Shown in pieces: positions 42,360 to 55,712 of a DNA stretch of 64,000 bases. Made by a program: the position numbers and the translations under genes. The stretch comes from Amoebophrya sp. A120 (taxonomy: Eukaryota > Sar > Dinophyceae > Syndiniales > Amoebophryaceae): positions 3,963,600 to 4,027,599 of the forward strand of contig CAJINV010000003.1 of the NCBI GenBank assembly GCA_905178155.1. Direction: 5' to 3'. Numbering within the stretch: position 1 is the stretch's first letter; each line of letters starts with the position of its first letter. The notes below the pieces were generated by a model. It searched no databases and was not told the origin of the DNA. It worked only from the letters and a program-made list of their open reading frames with translations.

Positions 42360-45300
42360 TCATTGATCAGCATTTGGAAAGAGGACGGCATTGACATTCA
42401 CACTGTCCTGCACTGCGACTGTAATTGCATCCCTTGCGACGTCCCGCTCAGCGTGGTATTCTTCGGGGACTTGCTGCAATAGTCGGAAGCACCCCAACCG
42501 TAAACAGATCTGCCCATACTCTTTTCCATACCTCGTTGCCGCTTCAGTGAGGAAAAAGCACACTTCTCTACAGGGGCCAACTCGTTGCACTGCCAAGCGC
42601 ACCTGGTCGTGCAGGAGTTGATTTTCTGTTGCAAGTGATACGAAGTTACGAGTATGACGATGACCCTAATAAATGGAAAATTGAAAAAATTCATTGCGTC
42701 TGCAGCTGTCCATAGAATTTTCCGTCAATGATGGTAAAAAGTAAAAATGAGAAAAGAAAAATGCTAAATCCCAATTATACCGCACGAGAAAACAAGCCGA
42801 TCCTTATTCTCCCGGCCTTGAGGCCATTTGCAAAAACCAGCATGGCTTGCTGATCAACAAGTGGGTCCCCGCGCACGCTGCAATTCTCCACCATGGATAT
42901 GACTGCCTCGAATATACTCGAGCGGAGCACCTGCGAAAAGACGGATAGGAGAGTCAAAACATAAGCAACCAAAAAACCTACAGCATAGCAGACAGACGTA
43001 ACGTGGACAAACAAACCGCGTAGTCAAGCCGTACAAGCCAACAAGTACCTCCGAGGAAATGTGGTAAATGCAGTGCACAAATATGCGCATGGTTTTCCGG
43101 CACAACGTTACGGGTTGCAGTTGTGCCGATGTCAACCCTCCCTCTGGACATGTTGCCGCGGACGATGAAGATGGCGAAGCGGCGTTGTCGCTCCAGTTCT
43201 CCTTGTGGGTGAAGTTGCAGGCACGCTTTGCAAGCAGTTCCACGAGGTCGCTGCAATTACTTCCCTTGGGCTTCTGCGCTTCGACAACAGCAATTGCTTT
43301 TTCTAGCGTTTCGGAGAGGAAGTTTAAGTCTTCTCCCTGCGGATTGGTCGTATGGCGGAGCGTTGCCAGAACACTTTGCTTCAAGTCCTGTATGGTACTC
43401 GCGGCTTGCTTGTTAAGACGGGTGTGAGCAGGACTCCGCGCACCTCCTGCACCAGTACCAGAGGACTGCCACGGCTGTTGCTGTTCGATCATGACAGCCT
43501 CGCGCTCCTGGAGCATCAGATCTGCTGAATCCGCGTTGCGTGAAACTTCCACTTTGTTCGTACCGGAGCTGCCATCTTCTCTCGCTGTCTTGGAACCTCC
43601 AGTCGTCGCTGCTACAACAGATCTCTTCGACACTGAGTCTTGATGCGATTGCGAAGTCACAACGACGGCGCGATCATCAGATTTTTCTTCTGTCTTGCTT
43701 CTGCTGTTCCCTTTGCGGGGTATGCGCGGTTCCTGCCCGAGCTCGGGGTTCGCAGTTGTCCCGAGAGACACCGTATCAAATGTAAAAGTGTCTGGGTCTG
43801 GAAACTTGTGATGCTGGGTGGCGTATCATGATGAGGCCACAAGTGCTGGCCCATCATGACAAGTTTCCGAGCTTCTAGGTGTTGCCTATTCTGCATGACA
43901 AACTGCGTTTCTGCATGACAGAAAAGTGGAGCGCTTGGGCAACGTGCGTGACAGATTCAAGAGTCATGCCAGACAAGCATGACAAACATGCATTCTTCCA
44001 GACCCAGACACTTTTGCAATCCATACACCGTGCGAGTCGTCGGGACTCGCGGTTTTCGATGCGGCAGGGCCGCGTCGGCGGCGCGCACAGCGGGTCCACG
44101 GGGACTAGTCTGTGTGGTGGTGGCAGCTCTATTTTTCTGTGCGATCTGCTTCGGCGGCTGGGGCTGAGCCGGTACGGTGCCCGCCGAGATTGGCACTCGC
44201 ACTCTCGCTTTCGGTTTAGTCTTTGCTCCTCTGTTGCGATTGCAAGTAGTCTCGCCCGTAGCGGACGCACGGTTAGAAGTACTACCGACTTGCTTAGTGA
44301 CTTCGCTTTTGGATCGCTTCATCAAGACGCCTTGATTACTCACCCGCTGTGCGGCGACGTCATTCTGAAACGCTTTTCGTGAGCGCGCTGTCAGGGCCGC
44401 GATTTTCTCCGGCGGAAGGTCCAGGGAGTCTAGTTGAAGGCTGTCGAGGAACTGCTCTACACGCGGATCGTCTCCAACCGTCTGTGTCCCATCCTTCCCA
44501 CTCACGCCATTTGGATCTGCGTGGTCGACGGCAAGAACTACACCGAGACCCGCGGCGACCTGCGGAGCCTGTACTGGCTTCGCGCGCAATGCTCCTGTCT
44601 CCTCCTGTGCGCCGCTAGAAGTAGAATTCGTGTGCTCTGGATACAGCATCGTCGTCACAACAGACCCGCGCGAGGGTGCTTGATTGGTCGAGATGGGCGA
44701 GACGTGGTTCTTCGTATTGAAACGCGACGAAGAGGAGGCTGCGGGTTGCTGGTGCGCAACTTGTTTAACACTTGCAGGTTTCATCTCAGCCACGACCACT
44801 TTGGTTTGCGGTTGCGGTTTTCCAGTGCGGTGTGCTACGAAAGGATCATGCGGGTTCGATGTAGCGGACGGTGACTCACCGTGGTTTTTGTCTACAGGTT
44901 TCATCTTGTCGGCGGGCCGGCCCTTGGGACGAGTCGTTGTACCAGCACTGGCACTGGACGCCGTGGTCGAGGTGGTGGTGAGAAGGATAGTACCCGAAGC
45001 GGCAGGAGCGCCGGCACCGGTGTCTCCCGACGAACCCTTTGAAGATGCCCCACTGGCAGCAGCGGAAAAGACAGCCGAGGCACTCATCGGAGCCTGGATT
45101 TTCAGCGTTGAAAACGGAGCACGCAGGGGTCGCGGCGATAACGTTGTCCAAGGATGGTTGGAACTGGCATTTTTACTGGTGTGCTGGAAGAGACGCGAGG
45201 AGCCACTACTGGAAGTAGAAACCTCCTTTGTGCAAGCGCGCGCAGTACTACTACCCGCACCGTGCAAAGCTGCCTTGGAAAGCACTGACGTGCCTCTCGT

Positions 45301-47103
45301 GCTGTTTGTACGGATGGCATCTTGCAGGTCCTTTAAGCTCGCTCGTCTTTGCAGGGTTGCTACCGTGCGATCGAAAGAACGCTTCAGAGGAGGAGAGGCA
45401 AACCGCAGGAGCGGAAACTCACTTTTTCGTGCGAGGCTGCTCTTGCTGCCGCCATGACTGCAGGTCGTTGGGCTCTGTGGCCTGCGGTAGTGTTGCGATT
45501 CTTGCTTTCGATCGCGTCCAGCACCATCAAGCGGGCCGTTTGCATTCTTACTTTGTCGACAGGACGAGTCTGCAGCTTCAGCATCACCAATTTCGGAAGT
45601 TTTTCCACTGGACGCCGGAACAAGTTCAACATGTTCATCTTGTTGGCGCAGCAAAGACGTACTACTTTGACCAGTCGCGTCACGTGAGTAAGCATTAGAC
45701 CACGCGTTCGTCGTGTTAATCGTCCTCTGCGCTGCGGCTGCTTCTGTTTGTGGCCATGCGAACTGCGGCGGAATGTGCACGGCTGGTGAGGCGGCGATCT
45801 GTGGCACGACCCATCCGTTTTGCGATGGCGGGCGCACCTGTGCGGAAGCCGCTCGACTCGGAACGAAGGGCGGCACTTTTATGCTCGTGTCCCCAAAACC
45901 AGCCGCGTCGACGGGAATACGCACCGGCTTGTCGATCTTTTTCAGTAGCGGAGATCGGAAGTCCACGACCTGGTGCGACACATTGGTAGTGATTGCGGTC
46001 CTTGGTCTGTTAATTGCTAGTGCACCACTCGATGGCCGCGGACCTGCAATGCGTGCGGAAGAAATCGGCCTGCTGGTTGAGCCGTGAGCCTGACGAGAAA
46101 GCGTTCGTGACGGGGGGTAGAAAAGAGTGAATCCCTTGCTGGTCGTCCTCTGGGCTCGTGACGAGGTTGCTGCCACTGCGCCTCCTGGTGCTTGGTCTCG
46201 CTTCTTCCGATAGCCTATACTTGTGGAACTGACAGACCGGCTCACTTGCGAACAAAACGCAGCCTGGTCAACGACCGTATCAGGTTCAGGGCCGCGAGCT
46301 GCTGCGCTTGCATTTTCGGTTTCTGAAGATAGGACTTGTCCCCGCTCCATCGGTATCGGTCTGCCTGCGTTTTCATCTCCCTCTGTGTTTCCACCGTACA
46401 CGACCTCACGTTTCGAGCTCCCACCATCTCCGTCTAGAACTTCAACTTCTCCCGCTTCGGTTTCAATGGGTTGTTCCTTTTTATCCAATTCTCCGCCGAC
46501 CGCGGACTTCTGCTTTTTCGGAGACGCGCTGCGGCTGCTGGGGGTCGTGTAACTGTGCGGCTTCCGTCCGGTGGGCGTACCGGGGTACTGTTGGGTGCTG
46601 AGGCGCTGCAGGTGCTGTCGGGATGCTTGAATCGCTGCCCGGGCGCGCTCGCACAATTCTTCTGAGCTCTTCAACTTGCTTTGCAACAGTACCGACGCAG
46701 TCGTGGCACTAGCTGGTATGGGGGCGAAGTCTCTCGAGTCGTCTTTTTCCACTGCAGCTATGGTGCAGTTTGCGTCCGAAGGTGAATAACTCTTCTTCGG
46801 CGTCATCAGCACCGACTCTGCATGTTGTTCTCCACCTTGCGTGTCGGTGGCGCCAGGTCGAGGTCGGTAAATCTTCAAGATTTTATCGTCTTCGATCTCT
46901 CCTCCAGCTAGGCCACGTCCCAGATCTTCCCGGGTGCTCGAAGTACCCGTTGTGCGATCGGGAACAGCGGCAGCCAAATCTTCCTCATCGACGCCGGGCG
47001 ACAAGTGCGGCTTCCCAAGCTGGTGCCCCTGGGTAAACATGAACGCCCCCCGGCGGGTTCCATACGCAGCCGGTCCGGGATGCTGCGTTGGACTGGGAAT
47101 CAT
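42360..47103 (-). CDS. Large, mostly disordered protein of about 1,390 aa with a PGPAAY motif at its start
   Basis: Minus-strand exons 47103-44026, 43768-43049, 42930-~42817 and ~42625-42360. The protein starts MIPSPTQHPGPAAYGTRRGA; PGPxxY followed by a basic stretch recalls the SHIPPO/STOP repeat of ciliary and microtubule-associated proteins, but only one copy is seen. About 1,000 Ser/Thr/Pro/Arg-rich residues follow. The last 350 residues look more folded: STIQDLKQSVLATLRHTT, DLNFLSETLEKAIAVVEAQ, FEAVISMVENCSVRGDP and LTEAATRYGKEYGQICLRL. Intron 1 is a family-1 introner, intron 2 (43048-42931) is GT-AG, and intron 3 has unresolved, apparently non-canonical ends (best join KA/ENQLLHDQVRLAVQRV). 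Function unknown; an axonemal or cytoskeletal role is a weak guess. Confidence 0.6.
43774..44025 (-). mobile_element. Introner, family 1, subtype C
   Basis: TATCAAATGTAAAAGTGTC...GACACTTTTGCAATCCATA with CACCG at 43769-43773 and 44026-44030. Minus-strand removal gives ACG-GTG-TCT-CTC in frame. The interior is the reverse complement of the copies at 55056, 56482 and 57896. Confidence 0.92.
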
Positions 47104-47783
47104 AATCGATCAGTTTGCCTATAGCACTTCCACTTCTAGGGAAGCATGAATTTTGCTATGTATCAAAATTATCTTGCCGCAACTACGCTGTGGTGCCCGC
47201 ATGTTATCAAATACAACGAAATCGATTGTTGGCTTCATTTTTCGCGCTTTGAAGTCTGGTCGCTCCAAGTGTTAAGTATAAGTACACGTTTTTCGTGCTT
47301 CTTTTTCCAATTTAAAGGCTGGGACCGCCTCTATCAACACAGTCTGGTTGCACAAGACAACTCGAACTCTGCGGTTTACGAATAAGATATAAGATTCGCC
47401 CGGGGGGGAAAGAAAAACAAACAGAAGAAAATGAAAATCGCACGAATTAAGCAATAGTGTATCTCATACCCTAACTGTACCACCGCTTCATAAAAATTGC
47501 GTGCAAACTTTTCAGCCTTGGTGTATAAGGACACATAGAAATACTAGAACACCTTCGTCCGTCCCTGAGTGAGTGGTGGAAAGCTACGGCGTTCTCACCC
47601 GGAGCGAGAACCTCAACCTTGAGGGTGGCGGTGGGAATCGAATTGAAATTGTTCGTTCGCAATCCATCAATAACAACCCTGAGCAGTCGCCCTTGGCAGC
47701 AGCAAGGCGCTTCAGAGGGCTCTTTTGTTCATTCAGTCTAGCTTTATCAGCAGTTCTTTGAGAATTGATACGCGCGTCATTAA
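47104..47783. other. Intergenic spacer
   Basis: No supported gene or repeat. Confidence 0.45.
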
Positions 47784-48521
47784 TTATATTGCGTACGTTT
47801 CACCTGCGAATTGGTTGTTGAGAACGTACGTTTCTTCGCGGTAGAGTATTCGGCGAATTTTGAATTTTTCTCCTTTCGGGTCCAACACTTTTTTGCGGCG
47901 CAGGTCGGTGGCGAGATTTGCGTCGTCGAGCACCACAGCCGTGCTGCTTGCACTGCTCATCGAGGCCACCGTCCAGCCGTGCTGCTTGTCGGCGGTAGTC
48001 AGGAATAGGGAAAGCGACGAGTTCGCAACGACGTGCTGGTGGTCCCGAAGCTGCGGTGGCTTCGGCATCAGCCCGAGGCTGGCAATCAGCGCTGCTGGTA
48101 GCTCGCTGCCGGCAACGTCGCCGATGCCGGGTACGAAGGTTTGCCCCTCGAGATGAGAAGAACTATTAGGTGAATTCTCCGAAGAACCGGAGATCCCCAT
48201 AGTGATCAGTTTCGACTGCAACATGCTGGTCTTTTGCAGCTGATACTGTTCTCCTTTCGCACCGCCTCCGGCCGCGGCCTGCTTGTCCGCATCGGTGGCA
48301 GGCGTCAAATCCATGTCCACTGACGTTGTTCCACCATCTCCTGGAGGGGCACTGGTTCCTGCGTCCACGATCCGGAAGATTTCGACGGCATCTGGAAAAC
48401 GTACGCGCAAAATGGCCTTCTTTGCGTCGTCCGGAAGAGGTACCAGGGGGCGCTTGACCTCGATTTGCTCCTCCCAGCTGTTGGGAATCTTACCCTTGCA
48501 GCAACAACACAGACAGCCCAT
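47784..48521 (-). CDS. Predicted myristoylated/palmitoylated small protein (245 aa), function unknown
   Basis: Starting at Met 48521 the protein begins MGCLCCCCKGKIPNSWEEQ: Gly2 for N-myristoylation followed by five cysteines suited to palmitoylation and a basic patch, implying membrane anchoring. This makes the 48521 Met more likely than the in-frame Met at 48551. A folded-looking N-terminal part (KKAILRVRFPDAVEIFRIVD) and C-terminal part (GEKFKIRRILYREETYVLNN) flank a Gly/Ser/Ala-rich middle. No known domain recognised. Single exon. Confidence 0.6.
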   Translation of the reverse strand: MGCLCCCCKGKIPNSWEEQIEVKRPLVPLPDDAKKAILRVRFPDAVEIFRIVDAGTSAPPGDGGTTSVDMDLTPATDADKQAAAGGGAKGEQYQLQKTSMLQSKLITMGISGSSENSPNSSSHLEGQTFVPGIGDVAGSELPAALIASLGLMPKPPQLRDHQHVVANSSLSLFLTTADKQHGWTVASMSSASSTAVVLDDANLATDLRRKKVLDPKGEKFKIRRILYREETYVLNNQFAGETYAI

Positions 48522-51146
48522 TACGAGATGATGTGCTCGCAAAAGGTGCACCTACTTCATTTCATGATCGACACACACTGGCGAGGGATGAAAAACTATC
48601 ATAAAGGCGCTTTCTATTTTTGATTTTGCAGTTGATTAAAGCTCACGAAAATCGTCACTCAAAAACAGGAAGGAACTAGACACTAAACTCTTTCATTGAA
48701 CTAGGGGTGTTACTGAATGAAAAGCAAAACGATTTTTCCGGGCGAATAAATGGGAAAACTCGAACTACCAAACGAACACGGAGAACTACAATATATGAGT
48801 TGCAGGACCTGCTTACTGACCACAGGAGCGTTTGGTTTTTGCGAATAGGAAAACACACACGGACGAGCGACTGATTCGAAGAGATGATGGATCCACGGCA
48901 CTTTTTGGACCTACAAAAATACTGACTCTCACGAAACTCGAGATTAATTCTCTCATGAGACTAACACTGAATCGACCTCTTCCACTCTTTTTCTACATTC
49001 TCCACACACCCAAAATCTGTACAACATTTGCGAGAATATCGACGAAATACATGGAATCTGAATCAAATTTGGAACTATCTGGTGTGGACGGACAGCATCA
49101 TATCGTTGCGTCCTACTCGCACACTGTTGCCATCGGCATCCTGATTGAGCGTCGATATCTAAAGCGCACTGGTGGCTGGCAATCAAAGGCAACAATAAAC
49201 TGGTCCTCGAAATGGAAAATTAGTGTAAGCCACCACGTGTAGTTCTGCGTCTGGATTGATTTCGCCCAGGAGATTCAGACGACACTATAGTCGTGCGGCT
49301 TCAGATATATTTCTGTCCTGTAGATACAGCAGCCAAAAGAATCGAAATTATTCATTTTCACATGCGGTTCCCTATTGCATAAATATATTGTCCCATATCA
49401 ATGTTGATAAATCACTGAGATAATTGGTACAACGGGGTAGCAATCTGCAGTAGAATATTACTTAGTAGTCTCGCGCAAAGCAGATGAAGCACTACAGCGT
49501 TAGCGTGCGCTGCGAAAACGTGAAAGTCAAAATCTTCGCATGCGCCGCAGAATCTGCTGCATGGATTGCGCCACTATTCCGGCTTCGTTGTGTAGCACGT
49601 CAACTAAAAGTTTTTGGTGACACTTAGAAAGAATTTATTGTGGTGAATAAGATACCTAAAAAAGAGGTCGGACATCTGTACAGATGTGATAGGAAAACAC
49701 AGACACGAATGAGTGAGCAGGCGGTTCATGCCTTTGTCAAAAAGAAGGTGGGGGCAGAGAGAGGAAAGGACAAGGAGTGCAGACAGAATAAAGCAGCCGT
49801 GCGTGGACAAGCCTTGTGGCTGCACTGCAAAGGCGCCTCTACTCCGGACATTCAAGTCCCTTTCCTCGTTCGTGTTTCCGGGAATCTAAGCTTTACTCGG
49901 TAGGCGAGTTATCCGAGAGAAAAGTGTTTCGCTCTCCTTTTCCGGGAACAGCTCATCGGTTCTACTCAGAAGTAGGGGCGAAACGGCGAAAACGTGGTCG
50001 CTGGGCTGAGTCAATATTGCTTTTGTTGTCTAAAAATATCAAATTCAAATTAAGTTCGAAGTTGCATAGTTTGATTGTGAGTAGTTCCAGCCTCGTCTAG
50101 TAGTAGTGTACTAAACAAAAAAGTACAAAGCTGAAGATGAAAAATCGTTTTTTTTTTTCTGAGATTGCAAATTATCGAGCAACCACGATTGACAGCGGGC
50201 GGTCTTCGATAGTTTTAACAAGTAGTGCCAATCCAGGATAGCGTCGTGGAATTCTCCAAGACTGTCAACTGTACTGTAAGGGCACAAACATAAGATATCA
50301 ACATGCTCATGTTTTCGTTCCATAGCTAGTACGAGCCGCGAGCTATCGCATTCGATATCCGGTATGGGATTGCCTTTCTAGTCGCGCCATTATCGACATT
50401 CATACGTTTTACAACTACACAGCAACGCAAGTAGATTTTCTGCCTCAACGGTTCTACATACAAGTGCATACATTGCAATACACTTAAGTCAAGTTGATAG
50501 GATAATACACTCGAAACGAAAATAAACCATAGGTACATCTATATCTCTGATTTTTTTTCTGATTTGCGACACTTGCCAGGCACGAAAACGTACCCTCTTC
50601 TTGTATTTTTTTGTGTATCTATGGAGAGACAATCCTTTTTGTGTCTGAGGGTAGTCGTGGTAAGAAACGTAGCTGATTTGATGTGATAAGAAGGTGTTGC
50701 AGGCGAAGAATTGCGCCTTTTCTTGCCAGGATGTCTGTTAGTCCCATAGTCTTGTTGAATCAGAAACCATGCTTTCTTGAACTACTTGTTACATCGAAAC
50801 ATTAAAAAATCTAAATGACTTAATATTACGGCTTTCGAGCCGTCTTTGAGCCGCCGAGTACGTGGTATCCCTATTTCAGCTGGTGACGTGCCAAACTGCC
50901 ATATCGAGCCTTGATGTGAGAATAAATACTAGAAATCAGAGAGTGTGAATAAGCAGTGAGTCCAAGACCTCCGCTCCTTCGGAGTACCAGCGAAGATCTA
51001 GATCCTGCCTTTCCTTTCAGCGAGTTTAATTTTTATCAAGAGGTGTGTGAGAGAGTTTATTTCGGTAGTTTCTTTCAACGATCGAGAGCATGCATAGGGG
51101 TGTGCCAAATCGCAACTGTGATACGAGATGAAAACATGTTGAGCGA
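48522..51146. other. Long spacer without a supported gene
   Basis: About 2.6 kb. Open frames at 48832-49242 and 49640-50100 (plus) were considered but have no recognisable domain, biased codons or clear splice partners. No introner ends or inverted repeats were seen. Confidence 0.4.
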
Positions 51147-52611
51147 TTAGAGTCTAGACACCGTTGGCTCCGCGTACAGTTGACGCAAAAAAGCCATGTT
51201 ATTCGCTGCGGACTGCAGTGGATTAGATTTTGCCTCGCCGAGGAGATCTTGTTCCACAACGATCCAGCCCTTGAAAGCGTTATCCACCTGCCATTTCTTG
51301 ACGCCTTCGAAATCGACCATGCCTCGACCGAGTTCCGGGAAGCAACCGTTGTTCACGAGCTCGAAGTAGTCTTTTCCTTTGGCATTACCGTCGTAATCCT
51401 TGAAGTGAAAGCTGTGGATCTGGTGTGTTTTAGTTTTTGTGTGCGACTTCTACTTCTACTGGTACGTCGCTGCAGATCTTCGAGTCTATGTATACGACCG
51501 CGCAAGCTAGTCGTCTAGAAAAAAAAATGTGTAGTAATATCATGCGTTTAGACTTTTCAAATTCAACAAAGAACCTACCTCAAATGCATGAAGATATTAC
51601 CTTGTCTGGGTGTCTTTTGAGAAACTCCACGCAGGCCAGCGGGTTCCCAGCCCCCATGGTTACGTGCGCCGTGTCGTAAATGAGTTTCAGCCCCGGCACG
51701 TCTCGCACGAGGGCCTCGATTTCCCACGGCGTCTCGATGAAGCTACCACAGTGCGGGTGAAAGTGCACTTTGATGCCGTATTCGGACTCAATCATGTTCT
51801 TCAGGATCTGCACCTCTTCCGTCAGGACCGACCAATACTTTGCGCTCAGAGACATTTTCTTCGTAATGCGGCTGGTATTCTTTATCCGGTCGGGGTCTGA
51901 TACGTTGTCGGCCAATACCTTTTTTGATTTTCGGTATTAATTGGCATAGGCATTCGATCAAACGTATAATTTTTTGTATCACTTTGTATCACTTGTCGTT
52001 TACGTTTTCTTCACCCGATGCGTTTTGGAAAAAACGAAAAAGAATAGCATAAGCAAGTGTTAGTTGTTTTAACACACAAGTAGAAGTACGATGTGCGGCG
52101 GAAACTTCTGGTTCGCGAACGGCTGCAGTTGCGCAGCAATCTTGCGAGCATACGCGCGACCCTCCTCGTGCTTGGTTTTATCCCACAGAGCATAGGTGCA
52201 GAAAGCTCCTATCATTTGCAGGTCCTTCGACCTAGTATAAGGCGAAAGTGTATGTAGAAGTTTCCCCGCTAGCTCTACCATGCCACACGGGTTCTTGCAA
52301 TCATGTCCTACATCAAATTGGTAGCGTGGTGAGACTTTTTAAACATGCACCGAACATCAATTTCTGTGGCGCGTTTCTAAAAACTATTTGTGGAAGATTC
52401 TTTGCATATGCATTTTGAGATCTCGTCTATACCGCATCAGGTCCTTCAGCTGTTTCTCACAAGTCGGGAAAAACCCGTAGTCGCCGAGCTCCGTGCCGGT
52501 GTAGCCTGCGAGCTTCAGTTCGTCGAGCATCTGCTCCGGCTTCATGCTACTTTCGATTCCGAATTCGTTGATGCCCCAGCTAATGGGCGCGTTCGCAAAC
52601 TGCACCTCCAT
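51147..52611 (-). CDS. Inosose-dehydratase/sugar-isomerase-like TIM-barrel enzyme, paralogue 1
   Basis: Minus-strand exons 52611-52433, 52231-52084, 51912-51601 and 51419-51147 give 303 aa. The start MEVQFANAPISWGINEFG is typical of IolE-like enzymes (ANAPISWG). Barrel metal-site features: ELGDYGFFP (Glu), KVHFHPHCGSFIE (His), LIYDTAHVTMG (Asp/His), HSFHFKDYDG (His) and WIVVEQDLL (Glu). Such proteins of the xylose-isomerase-like fold bind Mn/Co and act in inositol or ketose conversion; the exact substrate is not readable from sequence. Introns 1 and 3 are GT-AG and shared in position with paralogue 2. Intron 2 (about 52083-51913, after HIVL) is not GT-AG and is absent from paralogue 2. The C-terminus is shorter and different from paralogue 2 (AFLRQLYAEPTVSRL). 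Confidence 0.8.
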
Positions 52612-54720
52612 TTTCCAGACTGCCTGTTCTGGTAGTTCGTTCTACTCTTTCGACTACTTAAGCCTGCGCGTTGCAGAAGTATACTTCTCGTTATTTTTGA
52701 TTCCGCCGGAGCAGGCCGGAAGCAGGTTCTTGTCGATGCAGACGACTCCAACAGGGTCAGGTTTTTGCCAGCGCGATTTTTGTATGTTTAGTAGCTTGTA
52801 GTTTTCCGCCTAGTGCCGCGGGCTCAGCAGCACGCAACTCCACCAGAGCGGACACACATATCGACTGTAGAGGCTTTCACGGCGGAGCCGACGGTAAGTC
52901 CGCAATCGTCTTTGATTTCCCGCCCTGGACGAGCGTTGTCCTGCGTCTTGATGAAGAGCAATAGCAAGTCCGCTTTGACACGCTGATGCTGGTAGGAACG
53001 TTTCTTGTGTCGGGTCGTTTGTTTTTGCAACAAGAATGTTGAAACAAAGTGGATCTTCCTGCCTGTTGCGCCACGGTGACGACGAAAGGGACTCTGGTGA
53101 AGGGAAAAATGGGAATCGCTACTCTGATTCCCACCTTCTATCAATCACCACAACGAACTCACGGTGCCTAAAAGAATTCATTTACGATTTGTGAATGTGT
53201 CCAATATGGAGGATGAAACACAAGAGGATCTTCATATATTGCTTAGGTACGCATAGGAGAAGATTTGTTGAGCGAATTTGATGATCCCACGGACGCAGAG
53301 TTGCTTGACTTGAAGGCTAGTTGCAAAAGGAGGGAGGAAGAGCACGCAAACTCAGAAGGAGGTTTTTTGTTGGGATAGAATAGCAATCTTCCCCACACTT
53401 GGCGGGCTCAGCGCAGAACTCCGAAACCACGCTGACATTTGAGTTTTCATTTGCACTTCGAACCTTGGTCGCTCTCTCTCAATTGCCAATTTATCACGCA
53501 CACCAAAACAGCCAAGAATTGAAGAAGTACCTCAAAGGCAACAGGGCGATCTCAACATCATGGTGAACAAGAACTCAATAATGTGATGTCAAGCTAGAAA
53601 CTGCGCAACAATGCTGCGCTTCTTTCTTGCCCATGTTGATGATTTTTGCCCTGGCTGTGCCTTTTGAATGAGCGGAATTTTCCGCAACACTCAACAAATC
53701 CAGCCGCCACTTGGCTCCCCTAATACGGAAACAACAAACAAGAATCTATTCCGTTTTACCCATTTTTAGTGCGGACATGAAGCTCTAGCTAGAAACGTGT
53801 CACATTTTTGTACCAATCAGGGCTTGAGCACGACCAAAGTGATGTGCATAACTACGCCTGGAAATAGATTCTTCCGGTGCACGACCATGATGATGTTGAT
53901 ATTTCAGCATTCCTTCCTTCAGCGGTCATCCTAGAGAAACCCCGGAGACGCTGCGAAACGCGAAAAAAATCATCTAGATACATGCAGAAAACTCACAGAA
54001 GGAAATATATCTAGCGAGGATTAATACACGTTGAAAACGTATTGTCAATTGGCACTATTGGTGATGTGAGAGAGGATTCTCGGATGCGTTTATATTGTAA
54101 ATGAAATAGCAGCTCTCGGGAAGCACGCGGTTATGTGCATCGACAAAACTATTGAACCGATCAAAACATGTCCCTCTAGCAGTGTACTACTCGCATTATA
54201 ATTTCGTCATGATCTTGATCATGAAAAAGAAAATATCAAACGCAAACGACAAAAACAAAAGTGGAAAATCTATCATATGAAACTTTTGTATGTATCTACT
54301 ATTAGCATTTTCATTTTCGATCACCATGAGAGAAAATAATCGCTACTGTGAAGTCTGATATTACACGGGTCAAAATTTTCTCGCACGTTTTGCTACGGAC
54401 GGTGGTATTGTCTACCGTGACTTGCGCAACTGCACGGCGCTAAGACCGCGCGCTGCTGCACGTTAATACTGAGGTAATCTCAACATCCTATGTAGCGTGC
54501 TTGTCCAAGTGGGGTTGTTGTGTTGTTCACGTATTGCAAACGGCTTCGAAAGATTTTTGAGCGGTTGCGGGTTGACGACACCACAGTTAATTTGAGTTCC
54601 AAAAGAGCAAGAAGTGCTAGTACGTATGCGCCGGGAATTTGTCTTACACACTTACACAACTCGTAGACATCACCAGGATATGACTGATGCAAGTGCATGG
54701 TAACAACTGCTTTTTCACAG
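52612..54720. other. Long spacer without a supported gene
   Basis: About 2.1 kb. Short open frames lack coding character. No introner ends until 54,751. Confidence 0.4.
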
Positions 54721-54750
54721 CCTCGAAACAAATTGCGTGGGCGGAACCTC

Positions 54751-55001
54751 TATCAAATGTAAAAATGTCTGGGTCTGGAAGAGTCATGCTGTTTCTGCAT
54801 GACACAGAAGGTCTGGCATGGAAGCTCTAGCATCACAGGTTTCGAGAAGCTTCCGCAATGCCGAATCCGCATGACAAGTCCCCCATTTTGGTGACAGAAA
54901 GTGAGCAGCCTTTGCTGCCTATGCATCAGAGATTTTTGTGTGTTCTGAAATGCGCATCACAAGTTACATCCTTCCAGACCCAGACATTTTTACATTTGAT
55001 A
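54751..55001 (-). mobile_element. Introner, family 1, subtype B
   Basis: TATCAAATGTAAAAATGTC...TTTACATTTGATA; direct repeat ACCTC at 54746-54750 and 55002-55006, splitting the fragment coding KDEV/PPTQ. Confidence 0.92.
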
Positions 55002-55055
55002 ACCTCGTCCTTGTAGAGTCGTTTCATGAACGACATGTTGTTTGCTGCGGACTGC

Positions 55056-55319
55056 TATCAAATGTAAAAATGTCTGGGTCTGGAAGAATGCACGTTTGTC
55101 ATGCTTGTCTGGCATGACTCTTAAATCTGTCATGCACGTTGCCCAAGAGCCCGAGCCGCAGGTTTCTGTCATGCGGAGACGCAGTTTGTCATGCAGAATA
55201 GGCAACACCTACTCCTACAAGCTCAGAAATTTGTCATGCTGAGCCAGCAGTCGTGGCCTCCTCGTGCTACGCCACTCAGCATCACAAGTTTCCAGACCCA
55301 GACATTTTTGCAATGCATA
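55056..55319 (-). mobile_element. Introner, family 1, subtype C
   Basis: 264 bp, TATCAAATGTAAAAATGTC...TTTTTGCAATGCATA; flanks ACTGC and ACTGG. It lies between a 3' untranslated remnant and an exon fragment. Confidence 0.88.
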
Positions 55320-55379
55320 ACTGGCTTTTTCACAGCCTCGAAACAAATTGCGTGGGCGAAACCTCGTCCTTGTAGAGTC

Positions 55380-55630
55380 TATCAAATGTAAAAATGTCTG
55401 GGTCTGGAAGGATCCGAACTTGTGATGCGCATTTTCGAACACAGAAAAATCTCTCATGCATAGGTAGCAAAAGCTGCTCAATTCTGTCACCAAAATGGGG
55501 GATTTCTCATGCGGGTTCGGCATTGCGGAGGCTTCTCGAAACCTGTGATGCTAGAGCTTCCATGCCAGACCTTCTGTGTCATGCAAAAACAGCATGAATC
55601 TTCCAGACCCAGACATTTTTACATTTGATA
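55380..55630 (-). mobile_element. Introner, family 1, subtype B
   Basis: Direct repeat GAGTC at 55375-55379 and 55631-55635; removal restores MKRLYKDE. Interior very similar to the copy at 54751 but reversed. Confidence 0.92.
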
Positions 55631-55712
55631 GAGTCGATTCATGAACGACATGTTGTTTGCTGCGGACTGCAGTGGATTAGTTTTTGCCTCGCCGAGAAGA
55701 TCCTGCTCCACA

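Noticed and set aside
44684-45457. Plus-strand 257-codon open frame
   Set aside because: Antisense to the disordered exon of the 47103-42360 gene; no start context, domain or splice partner.
48832-49242. Plus-strand open frame of 136 codons
   Set aside because: No domain, composition like spacer DNA, no splice signals supporting it.
49640-50100. Basic plus-strand open frames upstream of the first TIM-barrel gene
   Set aside because: Sequence is AT-rich spacer without coding bias; no homology recognised.
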